Assembly (NCBI GenBank): GCA_963760285.1
Contig: CAVXCI010000004.1
Location: 124,001-188,000 of the forward strand
Source: PALSA-278 sp963760285
GTDB lineage: Bacteria; Acidobacteriota; Terriglobia; Acidiferrales; UBA7541
DNA: 64,000 nt
Direction of reading: 5' to 3'
Position 1 is the first letter of the stretch, and each line of letters opens with the position of its first letter. Position numbers and translations under genes: made by a program. The notes beneath the pieces are model-generated. The model saw nothing but the letters and a program-made list of their open reading frames with translations. It did not search any database and had not been told where the DNA came from. Below, piece after piece: positions 17,802-27,052 of the stretch.

Positions 17802-18686
17802 AGTATGTCAATGAAAAGGTTCACCGCCACATAGGATGTGGCCGTCAGCAGGATGCACCCTTGCAGGAGTGAATAGTCCCGCGCTTCGATTGCTTGTACC
17901 GCCAACCGTCCGATCCCCGGCCATGAAAAAATAGTCTCGGTAACAATGGCTCCGGCGAGAAGCGCGCCGAACTGGAGGCCGAGAACCGTGAGAATGGGGA
18001 GTGAAACCATTGCGCAGAGCATGGCGAACCAACACGGCGCTCTCGGAGAGGCCCTTGGCGCGGGCGGTGCGCACGTAGTCTCTGGAAAGCTCCTCAATTA
18101 CGGCAGCGCGGACGATTCGCGTGAGAATGGCGGCCAGCGCCAGGCCCATAGTGATGGCCGGCAAAATCAAATGGGATAATCCGCCACGCCCAGAGACCGG
18201 CAGCCAGCCAAACACCACCGAGAAAATCACAATCAGCAACGGCCCCAGCGCAAAATTGGGAATGGAGAGTCCGGCCAGCGTAAAAATACTCACGGTGCGG
18301 TCAATCGCCGTCCCGGGCCGTTGAGCGGCCAGCAGTCCCGCGGGAAAAGCGATGGCGACGCAGCTCAAGAGGGCTGCCAGAGCCAGCTCCAGCGTCGCCG
18401 GAAACCGCTGCAGGACGATTCTGGTCACCGGCTCGCGGAAATGCAGCGACATGCCCAGATTTCCATGCAGCCCGTTCAAAAGATACGAGCGATATTGCGC
18501 CAGCAGCGGCAGGTCCAATCCGAGCGCGTGGCGCAACTGCGCCACATCAGACGCTCGCGCTCCTTCGCCAAGCATTTGCTGCACGGGATCTCCTGGAACG
18601 ATGTGCGCCAGCAGGAACACCATCGTCACAATCAGCCACAAGGCGGGAATCACCGACAGAATTCGGCGGATGAGAAATCTGATCAT
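17681..18686 (-). pseudogene. ABC transporter permease, DppB/OppB type, 1-base frameshift
   Basis: Partner permease of the DppC-type gene. The first frame (18686 down to about 18010) reads normally: MIRFLIRRILSVIPALWLIV, AHIVPGDPVQQML, the YVRTARAKGLSE loop and VLVRHALRN. The family sequence then continues only in a second frame (VSLPILTVLGLQFGALL, TETIFSWPGIGRLAVQAI, LLQGCILL, DPRVR). Removing one base of the CC pair at 18007-18008 restores a continuous protein of normal length. It is either a genuine inactivating mutation or an assembly error; all other parts look under selection. Its ATG overlaps the stop of the upstream CNNM gene (ATGA). Confidence 0.8.
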
Positions 18687-20107
18687 TTCCTTGAGGGCTT
18701 CTCCGGGGATTGCCGCGGGCCGGAATTCGCCGAAGGCCGCGCAATGCCAGACGCCGAAATTTGAGAGTTCGCGCCTGTCTCTGCCTTGTTCAACTGTGAA
18801 ATGAGCACGCGTGAGACGCGCCGGTGATCCATGCGGTGCACGGTAAACCGGTAGCCCTCGGCCTCGAACGATTCTCCGCCCCGGGGGATGAATCCCAGGC
18901 GGGACATCACGAACCCGCCGATGGTTTCGTAGCCAGGGTCGTCGGGCATGGAAATTCCGAACTGCGTCTCCAAATCGCGCACCGGAAGAGAAGCATCGAA
19001 GATCAGCGAACCGTCAGGCAGGGTTTGCGGCCGCTTGACCACGTCGAATTCATCGTGGATTTCGCCCACCATCTCTTCGAGAATATCTTCCAGCGTCACC
19101 AGTCCAAGAATGCTGCCGAACTCATCCACCACCATGGCCATGCCCGCGTGGCGGGTGCGAAATTCCACCAGAAGCTCCGTCGCGGCCTTGGTCTCGGGGA
19201 CAATCAAAACCTCGCGTAACAATGGACGGAGATGAAAATCGGAGCTCTGCTGACCACTCTCCGCGCGGCGGGCTCGTTCCGCCAGCGCCCACATCAAATC
19301 CTTCACGTGGACGAAGCCAAGGATATGATCCATATTGCCTTCGTATACGGGAAGACGCGACCGCTGCGTGGCGGTAAACAGGCGCAGCGATTCTTCCAAT
19401 GACGCGTCCACAGGCAGCGCATGCACGTCCGGCCGCGGCACTATGATTTCCTTCACCCGCACGTGGCGCAGATCCAGCGCGCGCTCGATAAAATTATGTT
19501 CGCTGGCCTGCAGCAGGCCCTGGTCCCGCGCCTGGGCCACCAGCGCCTGAAGCTCCTCCGCGGACCCCACCAGCGAATGCGCCTGCGGCGAACGCACTCC
19601 CATGGCGCGAACCAATACGCGCGCGATGCCATCCAGTGCATCAATGGCCCAGCTGAACGCGTGGAGAAACCAGCCGAAAGGCCGCGCCACCAGAAGCGCG
19701 ACGCGTTCGGCCCGCGCCAGACTGATGGTCTTCGGCACCAATTCGCCGAGGACCACCTGCAAAATTGTGAGCAACGCAAAAGCGCAACCAAACGCGAGGG
19801 AATGCGCCGCCAGACCAGAGGAGCGTCCGGGAAGCCAGTAGAACCAACCGTCAAACACATTGGCGAGCGTGACCTCGCCGATGTAGCCCAGCGCCAGACT
19901 CGTCAGCGTGATGCCCACCTGGACGCCGGAAACCACCCGCCCCATGTCGCCGAGCAATTCCTGCAGCACGCGGGCGCCGGAGCGGCCTTCCTCCACAAGC
20001 TGATGGACTCGTGAAAGCCGCACGGCCACAAAGGAGAACTCCGTGGCCGAGAAAAACGCGTTCACGGCGATCAAGAAGAAAACGGCGAATAATGGAGGCA
20101 GAAGCAT
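18683..20107 (-). CDS. CNNM/CorC-HlyC family membrane protein
   Basis: 474 residues. Order: DUF21/CNNM transmembrane domain (about 1-200; FFSATEFSFVAV, LVPKTISLARAERVALLVARP split across helices), a CBS pair (about 215-340; VPRPDVHALPVD, SRLPVYEGNMDHILGFVHVKDL, VVDEFGSILGLVTLEDILEE), and a CorC_HlyC domain (about 360-445; IFDASLPVRDLETQFG, GYETIGGFVMSRLGFIP). The family transports or regulates Mg2+/Co2+ or Na+-coupled divalent cations; older annotation calls it hemolysin. It heads an operon with the permease pair downstream. The 30 C-terminal residues are low complexity. Confidence 0.9.
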   Translation of the reverse strand: MLLPPLFAVFFLIAVNAFFSATEFSFVAVRLSRVHQLVEEGRSGARVLQELLGDMGRVVSGVQVGITLTSLALGYIGEVTLANVFDGWFYWLPGRSSGLAAHSLAFGCAFALLTILQVVLGELVPKTISLARAERVALLVARPFGWFLHAFSWAIDALDGIARVLVRAMGVRSPQAHSLVGSAEELQALVAQARDQGLLQASEHNFIERALDLRHVRVKEIIVPRPDVHALPVDASLEESLRLFTATQRSRLPVYEGNMDHILGFVHVKDLMWALAERARRAESGQQSSDFHLRPLLREVLIVPETKAATELLVEFRTRHAGMAMVVDEFGSILGLVTLEDILEEMVGEIHDEFDVVKRPQTLPDGSLIFDASLPVRDLETQFGISMPDDPGYETIGGFVMSRLGFIPRGGESFEAEGYRFTVHRMDHRRVSRVLISQLNKAETGANSQISASGIARPSANSGPRQSPEKPSRK

Positions 20108-20270
20108 TGCATTGCGAGCGGCGGGCAGCGCAATAAAATTTCAACCAAGCGCGGGTCCGGCCGCCACAGGTGAGATTCTAGCAGGGAGGCGCATTTCCCC
20201 CGCCCTGGCGTGTGCATAATTCCTCGCTATACAACACTGGCCTAAATCCCAGCCGGCCTGGAACATGCCA

Positions 20271-20300
20271 TTGTTGAGGTTCTGACGGGTGCGCTAGAAT
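20271..20300 (+). promoter_or_regulatory. Weak candidate promoter before xseB
   Basis: TTGTTG (20271-20276), 18 bases, TAGAAT (20295-20300), about 100 bases before xseB. It lies in the 291-base gap (20108-20398) between divergent genes, where I see no gene, RNA or repeat. Confidence 0.3.
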
Positions 20301-20398
20301 GCTGCTTACTGATGCGCACAGAGTTTATGGGCTGAATGGCAAACAAAATTCGATGACGAGAACTGCCTCACCAGAGCAGACTCGATAACCGGAGGAAT

Positions 20399-20668
20399 AT
20401 GAACCCTACTCCCACGCGGCCCGCGGAAGCGCCGGCGAAAGGCGAATTTGAGCGTTCGCTGAAGCGCCTGGAGGAAGTTGTGAAGCGCCTGGAAAACGCG
20501 GACCTCGCGCTGGATGAAGCGATGAAGCTCTTCGAGGAAGGCATGAAGTTGTCACAGGAATGCCAGAAGCAACTGGAGGAGGCGGAAGGCCGCGTGGAGA
20601 TTTTGCTGAAGAAAGCCAGCGGGAAATTGCAGGCGGAGCCGTTTGAGCCCGAGGAGGAATCCTCCTGA
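20399..20668 (+). CDS. xseB: Exodeoxyribonuclease VII small subunit (XseB)
   Basis: 89 residues, normal for the family. The core FERSLKRLEEVVKRLEN followed by ADLALDEAMKLFEEGM and LSQECQKQLEEAEGRVEIL is the standard two-helix XseB motif; the acidic tail (EPEEESS) is common. It forms exonuclease VII with XseA, which is not in this window. GGAGG at 20391-20395 sits very close to the ATG. First gene of the conserved xseB-ispA-tlyA-nadK order. Confidence 0.93.
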   Translation: MNPTPTRPAEAPAKGEFERSLKRLEEVVKRLENADLALDEAMKLFEEGMKLSQECQKQLEEAEGRVEILLKKASGKLQAEPFEPEEESS

Positions 20669-20711
20669 GAGCATCCATGCCACCATCGGCGTCTGCCACG
20701 CCCTCCCGCGA

Positions 20712-21593
20712 ATGAGTCACCCTGCATTTATGGAGTCGTACCGCGTCCTGATTGAGGAGCATCTCGACGGTTTGTTGCCCTCGGAGGACACGCCGCCGGT
20801 TTCCATCCACAAGGCCATGCGGTACAGCGTCCTGCAGGGCGGGAAACGGATTCGTCCGGCGCTGTGCCTGGAGGCGGCGCATCTTTTCACCGAGAAGCTG
20901 GAACCTGTTGTTCCCGTCGCGTGCGGAATCGAATTCATCCATTGCTATTCGCTGATTCATGACGATCTGCCGGCGTTGGATAACGACGATCTCCGGCGCG
21001 GACGTCCCACATGCCACAGGGTTTTCGGAGTGGCCCACGCCATTCTGGCGGGCGACGCGCTTTTGACCCTCGCATTTCAGGCCCTGGCGCAGGCGCCTAT
21101 TGATCCTGCCCGGCGCGTGCGCATTCTTTCCGAGGTGGCCGTTGCCGCGGGAACAGTCGGGGGAATGGTCGGCGGACAGGTGGCGGATATTGAAGCGGAG
21201 GACAAGGCGTTGGACGGCGCCACTCTTGAATATATCCATCGTTCCAAGACTGCCGCGCTGATCTGCGCCGCCGCTGTGGCGGGCGCAATCGGCGGAGGCG
21301 GAACAGACGCCGATGTTGAGCGCATTCGCCGATACGGACAGAATATCGGATGGGCGTTTCAAGTGGTGGACGATATCCTGGACGTGGAACAGAGTTCGCA
21401 GGCTTTGGGCAAAACGGCCGGCAAAGACGCCGCGCAGAAAAAAGCCACGTATCCGGCCCTTTACGGCATTGAGAAGTCCCGCAAGATTGCCGCCGATTTG
21501 CTGGCCAAGGCTGTTTCTGAAATCGAATGTTACGGAAATCGCGCCGAGGGTCTGCGCCAGCTGGCGGAGTTCCTGATTGCGCGGCAGGCCTGA
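20712..21593 (+). CDS. ispA: Polyprenyl (farnesyl/geranylgeranyl) diphosphate synthase
   Basis: 293 residues from ATG 20712; an in-frame TTG at 20643 overlaps xseB and is less likely. Trans-prenyltransferase condensing isopentenyl diphosphate with allylic diphosphates. Seen: GGKRIRPALCLEAA, first Asp-rich motif HDDLPALDNDDLRRG, the GGMVGGQVADIEAE loop, HRSKTAALI, and second Asp-rich motif QVVDDILDVE. The bulk of residues before the first motif suggests the short-chain (C15) type, which would feed the hopanoid genes at 46.8-57.2 kb. In many bacteria dxs follows ispA; here tlyA follows directly. Confidence 0.92.
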   Translation: MSHPAFMESYRVLIEEHLDGLLPSEDTPPVSIHKAMRYSVLQGGKRIRPALCLEAAHLFTEKLEPVVPVACGIEFIHCYSLIHDDLPALDNDDLRRGRPTCHRVFGVAHAILAGDALLTLAFQALAQAPIDPARRVRILSEVAVAAGTVGGMVGGQVADIEAEDKALDGATLEYIHRSKTAALICAAAVAGAIGGGGTDADVERIRRYGQNIGWAFQVVDDILDVEQSSQALGKTAGKDAAQKKATYPALYGIEKSRKIAADLLAKAVSEIECYGNRAEGLRQLAEFLIARQA

Positions 21594-21606
21594 GCCGATA
21601 ATCACC

Positions 21607-22422
21607 ATGTCCGCGGCGCAGAAAACGCATCGAGCAAGTTCTTCAACATCGCCGTCTGGATCGCGCACGTCCGCTTCACAATCCCCCAGAGAGAGGTTGG
21701 ACTTGCTACTGGTGGCGCGCGGACTGGTTCCCAATCGCCAGCAGTCCCAGGGCATGATTCTGGCGGGTGAAATTTGGGTTGCAGGAAAAGTGGCCGACAA
21801 GGCCGGGTTGCGCGTCCCCATTGACGCGGAGATCGAAATTCGAGGACAGCGGCTGCGTTATGCCAGCCGCGGCGGTTTGAAACTGGAAGGCGCACTGGAG
21901 GAATTCGAAATCGATGTGACTGGAAAAGCCTGCGTTGATATCGGGAGCTCCAACGGCGGATTTACAGACTGCCTGCTGCAACATGGCGCTCGGCGGGTGT
22001 ATGCCGTGGATGTTACTACCTCGCAGCTCGACTGGAAATTGCAGCAGGATTCCCGCGTCATTATGGTGCGGCGGAATGCCCGCTATCTGCGCCCGGAAGA
22101 TACCGGAGAACCCGCCGAGTTGATTACCGTGGACGTTTCCTTCATATCGGCTGCGAAAATCCTTCCCGCCGCGGTTGCCGTTTCCGGAAGCGGCGCGATT
22201 TTTCTTATACTTGTAAAGCCACAATTCGAATTGGAAAAACGGCTGGTAGGCAAAGGCGGCATCGTGCGCGACGCGGCCCTCCATGACCGCGCCATTCAAG
22301 GCGTTTGGCAGGCGGCGCTGGAATCTGGTCTGCATCCGGAGCGCTCCATCCCGAGCCGCATTCAAGGGACGGAGGGAAATCAGGAATTCTTTTTACTCGC
22401 CTGGCGGGGAGGCCGGGAGTAA
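21607..22422 (+). CDS. tlyA: TlyA-family rRNA 2'-O-methyltransferase
   Basis: 271 residues. N-terminal S4 RNA-binding domain (ERLDLLLVARGLVPNRQQS, about 29-47, continuing to about 90) and a FtsJ/RrmJ-type methyltransferase domain with the SAM site CVDIGSSNGGFTDCLLQHG. The catalytic-type tetrad is visible as Lys in RGGLKLEGAL, Asp in TVDVSFIS, Lys in LVKPQFE and Glu in EGNQEFF. The family methylates 16S/23S rRNA and has been called hemolysin. ATG 21607 is 13 bases after the ispA stop; an ATG-like start at 21577 would overlap ispA. Confidence 0.9.
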   Translation: MSAAQKTHRASSSTSPSGSRTSASQSPRERLDLLLVARGLVPNRQQSQGMILAGEIWVAGKVADKAGLRVPIDAEIEIRGQRLRYASRGGLKLEGALEEFEIDVTGKACVDIGSSNGGFTDCLLQHGARRVYAVDVTTSQLDWKLQQDSRVIMVRRNARYLRPEDTGEPAELITVDVSFISAAKILPAAVAVSGSGAIFLILVKPQFELEKRLVGKGGIVRDAALHDRAIQGVWQAALESGLHPERSIPSRIQGTEGNQEFFLLAWRGGRE

Positions 22423-22439
22423 ATTTTCACGGACATGCC

Positions 22440-23300
22440 ATGATCCAGACTGTCGGAATACTTTCCAAGCCCCACCGCGAGGCCGTCTGCAAGGTCCTCC
22501 CCGAACTGCACCGATGGCTGACGACGCGCCATATTCGCGTCCTGGTGGAAAAGGAAACGGCAACCTGCGGCGGCCTCCCGGATGCGGGTGTTCCCGCTGA
22601 CGAACTGCGCAAGAATATTGACCTGGCCATCGTCCTGGGTGGGGATGGGACCCTCCTCTCCGCCGCGAGATTGCTGGGCGAACGCGAAGTGTTGATCCTC
22701 GGCGTGAATCTGGGAGGCCTGGGTTTTCTCACCAGCGTTCCGCGGGACGAACTCTATCCGCAGCTGGAAATTATCCTGGAAGGAAAACATCAAACCAGCG
22801 CGCGGATGATGCTGGAAGCGTCCGTTATCCGGGACGGACAGGTCTTGCATAGCCAGCGCGCATTGAATGACGCGGTGGTGAACCAGGCGGCGCTAGCGCG
22901 GTTGATGGATTTTGACGTGTACGTGGACTCGTCCTGCATCGGGCGTTACCGCGCCGACGGGCTGATCATCGCCACACCCACGGGGTCCACGGCGTATTCG
23001 CTGGCCGCCGGCGGCCCGATTGTTCATCCCAGCCTGGAAGCATTCGTCATCACGCCCATTTGCCCGCACATGCTGACCAATCGTCCCATTGTAATTCCCG
23101 ACACGGCGCACGTGGAGATTGACTTCATCCCCGGCGCTGAACCTGTGCATCTTACGCTCGATGGGCAGGTGGGATTTGGACTGGCGCGCGGCGATCGCGT
23201 GGTCATCCGCAAATCCGCCAACCGGGTGCTCTTAATCAGCTCGCGGGATCGCACCTACTACGGAGTGCTGCGCAACAAGCTCCGCTGGGGCGAACAATAA
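22440..23300 (+). CDS. nadK: NAD kinase
   Basis: 286 residues; phosphorylates NAD to NADP. Visible: the kinase signature LGGDGTLLSAARLL (about 68-81), LGVNLGGLGFLTSV, LNDAVVNQAALARL, the adenine site DGLIIATPTGSTAYSLAAGGP, and CPHMLTNRPIVIP. ATG 22440 is chosen because the homologous region starts there; the open frame extends into tlyA. It completes the NAD pathway when taken with nadA, nadC and nadB 5-8 kb further on. Confidence 0.93.
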   Translation: MIQTVGILSKPHREAVCKVLPELHRWLTTRHIRVLVEKETATCGGLPDAGVPADELRKNIDLAIVLGGDGTLLSAARLLGEREVLILGVNLGGLGFLTSVPRDELYPQLEIILEGKHQTSARMMLEASVIRDGQVLHSQRALNDAVVNQAALARLMDFDVYVDSSCIGRYRADGLIIATPTGSTAYSLAAGGPIVHPSLEAFVITPICPHMLTNRPIVIPDTAHVEIDFIPGAEPVHLTLDGQVGFGLARGDRVVIRKSANRVLLISSRDRTYYGVLRNKLRWGEQ

Positions 23301-23343
23301 TATTTATTCTCAAGCGATTTGGTTTCGTCAGGGAGGAAACTGC

Positions 23344-24393
23344 ATGCGCACTACTGCCGCTTTGCTCTTGACCATCGCCAGTTTGTTCGCGGGGTTGGCG
23401 CCAGCCTCTTTCGCTCAGGCGGAGCCGGGAAGAAATAAGACGGCTATCACCACCGACGTCACCAATCAGGTCAACCCCGTTTATCCCATTGAGGAAGGCT
23501 ATGTGGCGGCCAATGGCCTGATGATTTATTACATGTCGATTGGACGAGGAACGCCGCTCCTTGTTCTGCACGGCGGCCCGGGCGAGTCGCACGATTATTT
23601 TCTTCCGTATCTTTTGCCGCTGGCTCGCGAGAATCGCCTGATTTTCATTGACGAGCGCGGTTCCGGCCGTTCGCAGAAGCTGGACGACCCTTCGGGCTAC
23701 ACCGTGGAAAACATGGTGGAAGATGTGGAGGCTGTGCGCGTGGGACTTCACCTGGGGGCCATCAATTTGCTGGGGCATTCCTATGGCGGCGTTCTGGCGC
23801 AGGCCTATGCGCTCAAATATCAGCAGAATCTGCTGCACCTGGTGCTGGCCAGCACGTTCCCCAGCACCAGGGAAATGAATGCCGTCCTTCTACGCATGAA
23901 ACAGGCCATGCCCGCGGAGTTGCGCGCCCGCATCGATAAAATGGAGAGCGCCGGACTGTTTGGCCACGGCCAGGACTACGAGAAGAACCGCTATACGAAC
24001 GACTACATGATCGCCGCATGGGGCGAAGGATATTTTCCGTATCTGTACCGGAATCATCCAGACCCTAATTTCGACCCCGTAGCCAATGGCGTCATCTCCT
24101 GGGATTTGTACCGCGAGATGTGGGGATCCCACGGAGAATTCGTGATTGACGGCAACCTGAAGTCCGTTGAATACGTGGACCGTCTGCCCGCTTTGAAAGT
24201 CCCCACGCTAATCATCGCCGGCGACCACGACGAATGCGATCCTTCCCTTTCCGAGGAGATGCACCGAAAAATCACCACTTCCACGCTGGTAATTTTGCCC
24301 CGGAGCGGCCACATGACCTTCGTTGACCAGACGGACTTGTTCAACGACACCGTGGACGCGTTCCTGCACCTCTACGCCCCCGCGCCGCGATAG
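23344..24393 (+). CDS. Secreted proline iminopeptidase-like alpha/beta hydrolase
   Basis: 349 residues with a signal peptide (MRTTAALLLTIASLFAG up to FAQA). S33-family serine peptidase/hydrolase: oxyanion motif VLHGGPGESHDY, FIDERGSGRS, nucleophile elbow GHSYGGVLAQ, catalytic Asp in AGDHDECDP and His in PRSGHMTFVDQ. Releases N-terminal proline or other residues from peptides; exact substrate unknown. Strong GGGAGGA site 6-8 bases before the ATG. It lies 43 bases after nadK, so it may share that transcript. Confidence 0.88.
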   Translation: MRTTAALLLTIASLFAGLAPASFAQAEPGRNKTAITTDVTNQVNPVYPIEEGYVAANGLMIYYMSIGRGTPLLVLHGGPGESHDYFLPYLLPLARENRLIFIDERGSGRSQKLDDPSGYTVENMVEDVEAVRVGLHLGAINLLGHSYGGVLAQAYALKYQQNLLHLVLASTFPSTREMNAVLLRMKQAMPAELRARIDKMESAGLFGHGQDYEKNRYTNDYMIAAWGEGYFPYLYRNHPDPNFDPVANGVISWDLYREMWGSHGEFVIDGNLKSVEYVDRLPALKVPTLIIAGDHDECDPSLSEEMHRKITTSTLVILPRSGHMTFVDQTDLFNDTVDAFLHLYAPAPR

Positions 24394-24473
24394 GCGCGCC
24401 GGCCGAAAGAGCGCGAGAAAACACTTGGGCCTCTGCGGCGTTCAAAAATGCGGCAGGAAACGCGCGGGGTTTC

Positions 24474-26225
24474 TTAGCGTGTTTTGAGGACCAGGAGAGT
24501 GCGGTCGTCAGCGAGGGGCGCGCCGCCGGAGTAATCGTCCACGGCAGACAGAAGTTTCTCCGCAATCAGGGCGGCGGAATCTCTTGCATTCTCCACGATG
24601 AGCCGTTGCATGAATTCCCAGCCCAGATAATCGCCGCGGCTGTTTTGCGTGTCGATAATTCCGTCGGAATAGAAGACCACGATATCCCCGGGCTCCAGCG
24701 TCATGGTGATTTCGTCATAGCTGACGTCTTCAAAAAGCCCCAGCGGAAATCCCTCCATCTTGATTTTGTCGCATCTGCCGTCCTTGTAGAGCAATGGTTG
24801 CTCCTGCCCGGCATTGGCGATCCGCAGGCGGCGTTTTCGCGCGCCCCACGTGGCGTAGACCATGGTCATGAAACGCGCTTCCACGCGGCGCTCCACCATA
24901 AGCTGATTCATGCTGCGCAGCATTTCCGCGGGGCGCAGTTTCTGCGGGCCCAGGCTGCGCAGAATTCCAACGGCTGTTGCTCCATAAAGCGCCGCGGCGC
25001 TTCCCTTGCCGCTCACGTCGCCCAATCCCACGCCTACTTCGGACGGTCCATAACGCAGAAAATCGTAGAGGTCGCCGCAGAGTTCGCGCGCCGAAATATA
25101 ATGCGCGGCAATGTCCAGACCGAATTCGCTGCCGGGCACGCGCGGCAGCAGGGCGCCCTGCAGCCGCTTGGCCGCGCTTAGATCACGCTCCATTCGCGAT
25201 TCGTCGCGCGCCACTTGTTCATAGAGACGCGCATTTTCAATGGAAACAGCCAGATGCGCGGCCAGAATCGAGAGCGCCTGGACATGTTCCGGGGTAAAGT
25301 AATCCACCTGCGGACTCTCCAGGTCCAGCACGCCGATTACGCGGTTTTTGTGGAGCAGCGGCACGGCCAGCTCTGACCGCGTCTCAGGATTCAACTCCAG
25401 ATAACGCGGATCCTGCCGCACGTCCGGGACCACCACGGGCCTCCCCAGTGTCGCCGCGGCTCCCACAATGCCTTCGTGCGCCGGCACGGCGTGTTTCTCC
25501 TGAACCCGCTGGCCGAATTTTACGTTCACTCGATGGCGAAAAACGTGGGCCACGTCGTCGTACAGGAGGATGCTGAAAATCTGATAGTCAATTACGCGCT
25601 TCACAAGCTCCGCGGCGCGCCTCAAAACCGATTCCACGTCGCCCAGGGTACTCGCTTCACGCCCCACTTCATTCAGAATCAGCAGCGTTTCCGCCTGCAA
25701 TTTGGTGCGCTCAAACAGGCGCGCATTCTCGACGGCGCCCGCAATTCGCGAAGCCAGCAGGGTGAGAATCCCTTGCTGATCAGGCGTGAAGTAATCGAGC
25801 TCGCGGCTCTGAATATCCAGCACGCCGATGGCCTTGCCTTGCAGCATGAGGGGCACGGCCAGTTCCGATCGAACGGAATCCACGGCATTCACATAGCGCG
25901 GGTATTTGCGGACATCGGCCACGCGAACGGCCTGTCCGGTGGCCACTGCGGCGCCAGTGATGCCTTCTCCCACGGAAAGCCGCCAGCTCTCCACCACTTC
26001 CTGGCGGTGTCCGATGGCAAAGCGGAAATAAAGCTGGTTGGTATGCTCGTCGAGCAGCATCACCGCGAAGATCTCGTAGTCAATGAGTTCCTTGACGTGC
26101 GCGGCGGTGCGCGCCAACACTTCGTCCAGATTCAACGACGAGTTGATTTCGTCGGCGATGGACACCAGCGTGGTCAGTACTGAGGCTGGCAGCTCCGCGG
26201 AAACCTTGATTTCAGCAGGATCCAT
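24474..26225 (-). CDS. GAF-GAF-SpoIIE serine phosphatase (RsbU-like)
   Basis: 583 residues, soluble. First GAF domain about 25-165 (LVSIADEINSSLNLDEVL, RSELAVPLMLQGKAIGVLDI), second GAF about 190-335 (RSELAVPLLHKNRVIGVLDL), then a coiled linker (ARDESRMERDLSAAKRLQ) and a PP2C-type SpoIIE domain about 370-583 (LCGDLYDFL, VGLGDVSGKGSAAALYG, YSDGIID, LADDRTLLVLK) with the metal-binding aspartates intact. Such proteins dephosphorylate anti-sigma-antagonist partners in response to small ligands. No partner switch gene is adjacent. The 5' leader contains the palindrome CCACCC-TT-GGGTGG at 26244-26257. Confidence 0.9.
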   Translation of the reverse strand: MDPAEIKVSAELPASVLTTLVSIADEINSSLNLDEVLARTAAHVKELIDYEIFAVMLLDEHTNQLYFRFAIGHRQEVVESWRLSVGEGITGAAVATGQAVRVADVRKYPRYVNAVDSVRSELAVPLMLQGKAIGVLDIQSRELDYFTPDQQGILTLLASRIAGAVENARLFERTKLQAETLLILNEVGREASTLGDVESVLRRAAELVKRVIDYQIFSILLYDDVAHVFRHRVNVKFGQRVQEKHAVPAHEGIVGAAATLGRPVVVPDVRQDPRYLELNPETRSELAVPLLHKNRVIGVLDLESPQVDYFTPEHVQALSILAAHLAVSIENARLYEQVARDESRMERDLSAAKRLQGALLPRVPGSEFGLDIAAHYISARELCGDLYDFLRYGPSEVGVGLGDVSGKGSAAALYGATAVGILRSLGPQKLRPAEMLRSMNQLMVERRVEARFMTMVYATWGARKRRLRIANAGQEQPLLYKDGRCDKIKMEGFPLGLFEDVSYDEITMTLEPGDIVVFYSDGIIDTQNSRGDYLGWEFMQRLIVENARDSAALIAEKLLSAVDDYSGGAPLADDRTLLVLKTR

Positions 26226-26290
26226 TTTATCCGTGACTCATTTCCACCCTTGGGTGGCGCGCTGAGGCAACACAACGCGCTGTACTTGCC

Positions 26291-26299
26291 AGTATAACA
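26291..26299 (-). promoter_or_regulatory. Extended -10 promoter of the SpoIIE phosphatase gene
   Basis: Minus strand reads TGTTATACT (26299-26291), an extended -10 (TGn-TATACT). No good -35 is seen. The leader would be about 60 bases and includes the 6-bp palindrome at 26244-26257. Confidence 0.4.
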
Positions 26300-26362
26300 G
26301 GGGTCCGTAAGCCAAAGCCCGCGAGGACAACCCGCGTGTTCTACAACCGGGGTGAAAGAAAT

Positions 26363-27052
26363 TTAATGACCGCTTGAATTCGATGCCTCTTCACAAATAG
26401 CCACGCCGGAACTCGTGCCGATGCGACTCGCGCCCGCATCCACCATGGCGGCAAAATCCGCCAGACTGCGAATTCCGCCGGAAGCTTTCACGCCCATCGT
26501 CGTCCCCACTGTGCCGCGCATCAGGCGGACATCCTCCACTCGCGCGCCGTGCAAGTAGACCCCAGTGGAGGTCTTCACGAAGTCGGCGCCTGCGCGCTGG
26601 GCAATCAGGCAGGCGCGAATTTTCTCCTCGTAGGTGAGGGCCGCGGCTTCCAAAATCACTTTGCAGATTGCTCCGCTGCCGTGCGCGCGCCTGGTCACGC
26701 CGCGAATTTCTGCTTCCATTACGTCATCCAGGCCGTCGCGCAACGCGCCAGGGTTCACAACCATATCCAGTTCCTGGGCTCCCAATTTCAAGGCCTCTTC
26801 CGCTTCCAGGACCTTCATCCTCGGCATCGTGGCGCCCAGCGGAAACCCCACGATGGTGCACACTTTCACGGGGCTTCCTCGCAGCATCCGCACCATCAGC
26901 GGCACATGCCACATCGCCGCCACCGCCGCGGCGAAATTGTAGCGCAGCGCTTCTTCACACATGCGGTGAATGTCCTCCGCGCACGCGTCCGGTTTCAACA
27001 CGGTCTGGTCAATCATTCGCGCAATGGCGGCGGATTCCATCTTCATATTCAT
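26363..27052 (-). CDS. deoC: Deoxyribose-phosphate aldolase (DeoC)
   Basis: 229 residues; cleaves 2-deoxyribose 5-phosphate to glyceraldehyde 3-phosphate and acetaldehyde in nucleoside salvage. TIM-barrel landmarks: ARMIDQTVLKP, VCTIVGFPLGA, ELDMVVNPGAL, CKVILEAAAL, Schiff-base Lys in ADFVKTSTG, and second Lys in MGVKASGGIR. Unusual: the strand that normally reads like VCVNP is FAAAVAAMWHVP here, although the catalytic residues are kept. ATG overlaps the hpt stop by 4 bases (ATGA), giving a nucleoside-salvage pair. Confidence 0.92.
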   Translation of the reverse strand: MNMKMESAAIARMIDQTVLKPDACAEDIHRMCEEALRYNFAAAVAAMWHVPLMVRMLRGSPVKVCTIVGFPLGATMPRMKVLEAEEALKLGAQELDMVVNPGALRDGLDDVMEAEIRGVTRRAHGSGAICKVILEAAALTYEEKIRACLIAQRAGADFVKTSTGVYLHGARVEDVRLMRGTVGTTMGVKASGGIRSLADFAAMVDAGASRIGTSSGVAICEEASNSSGH

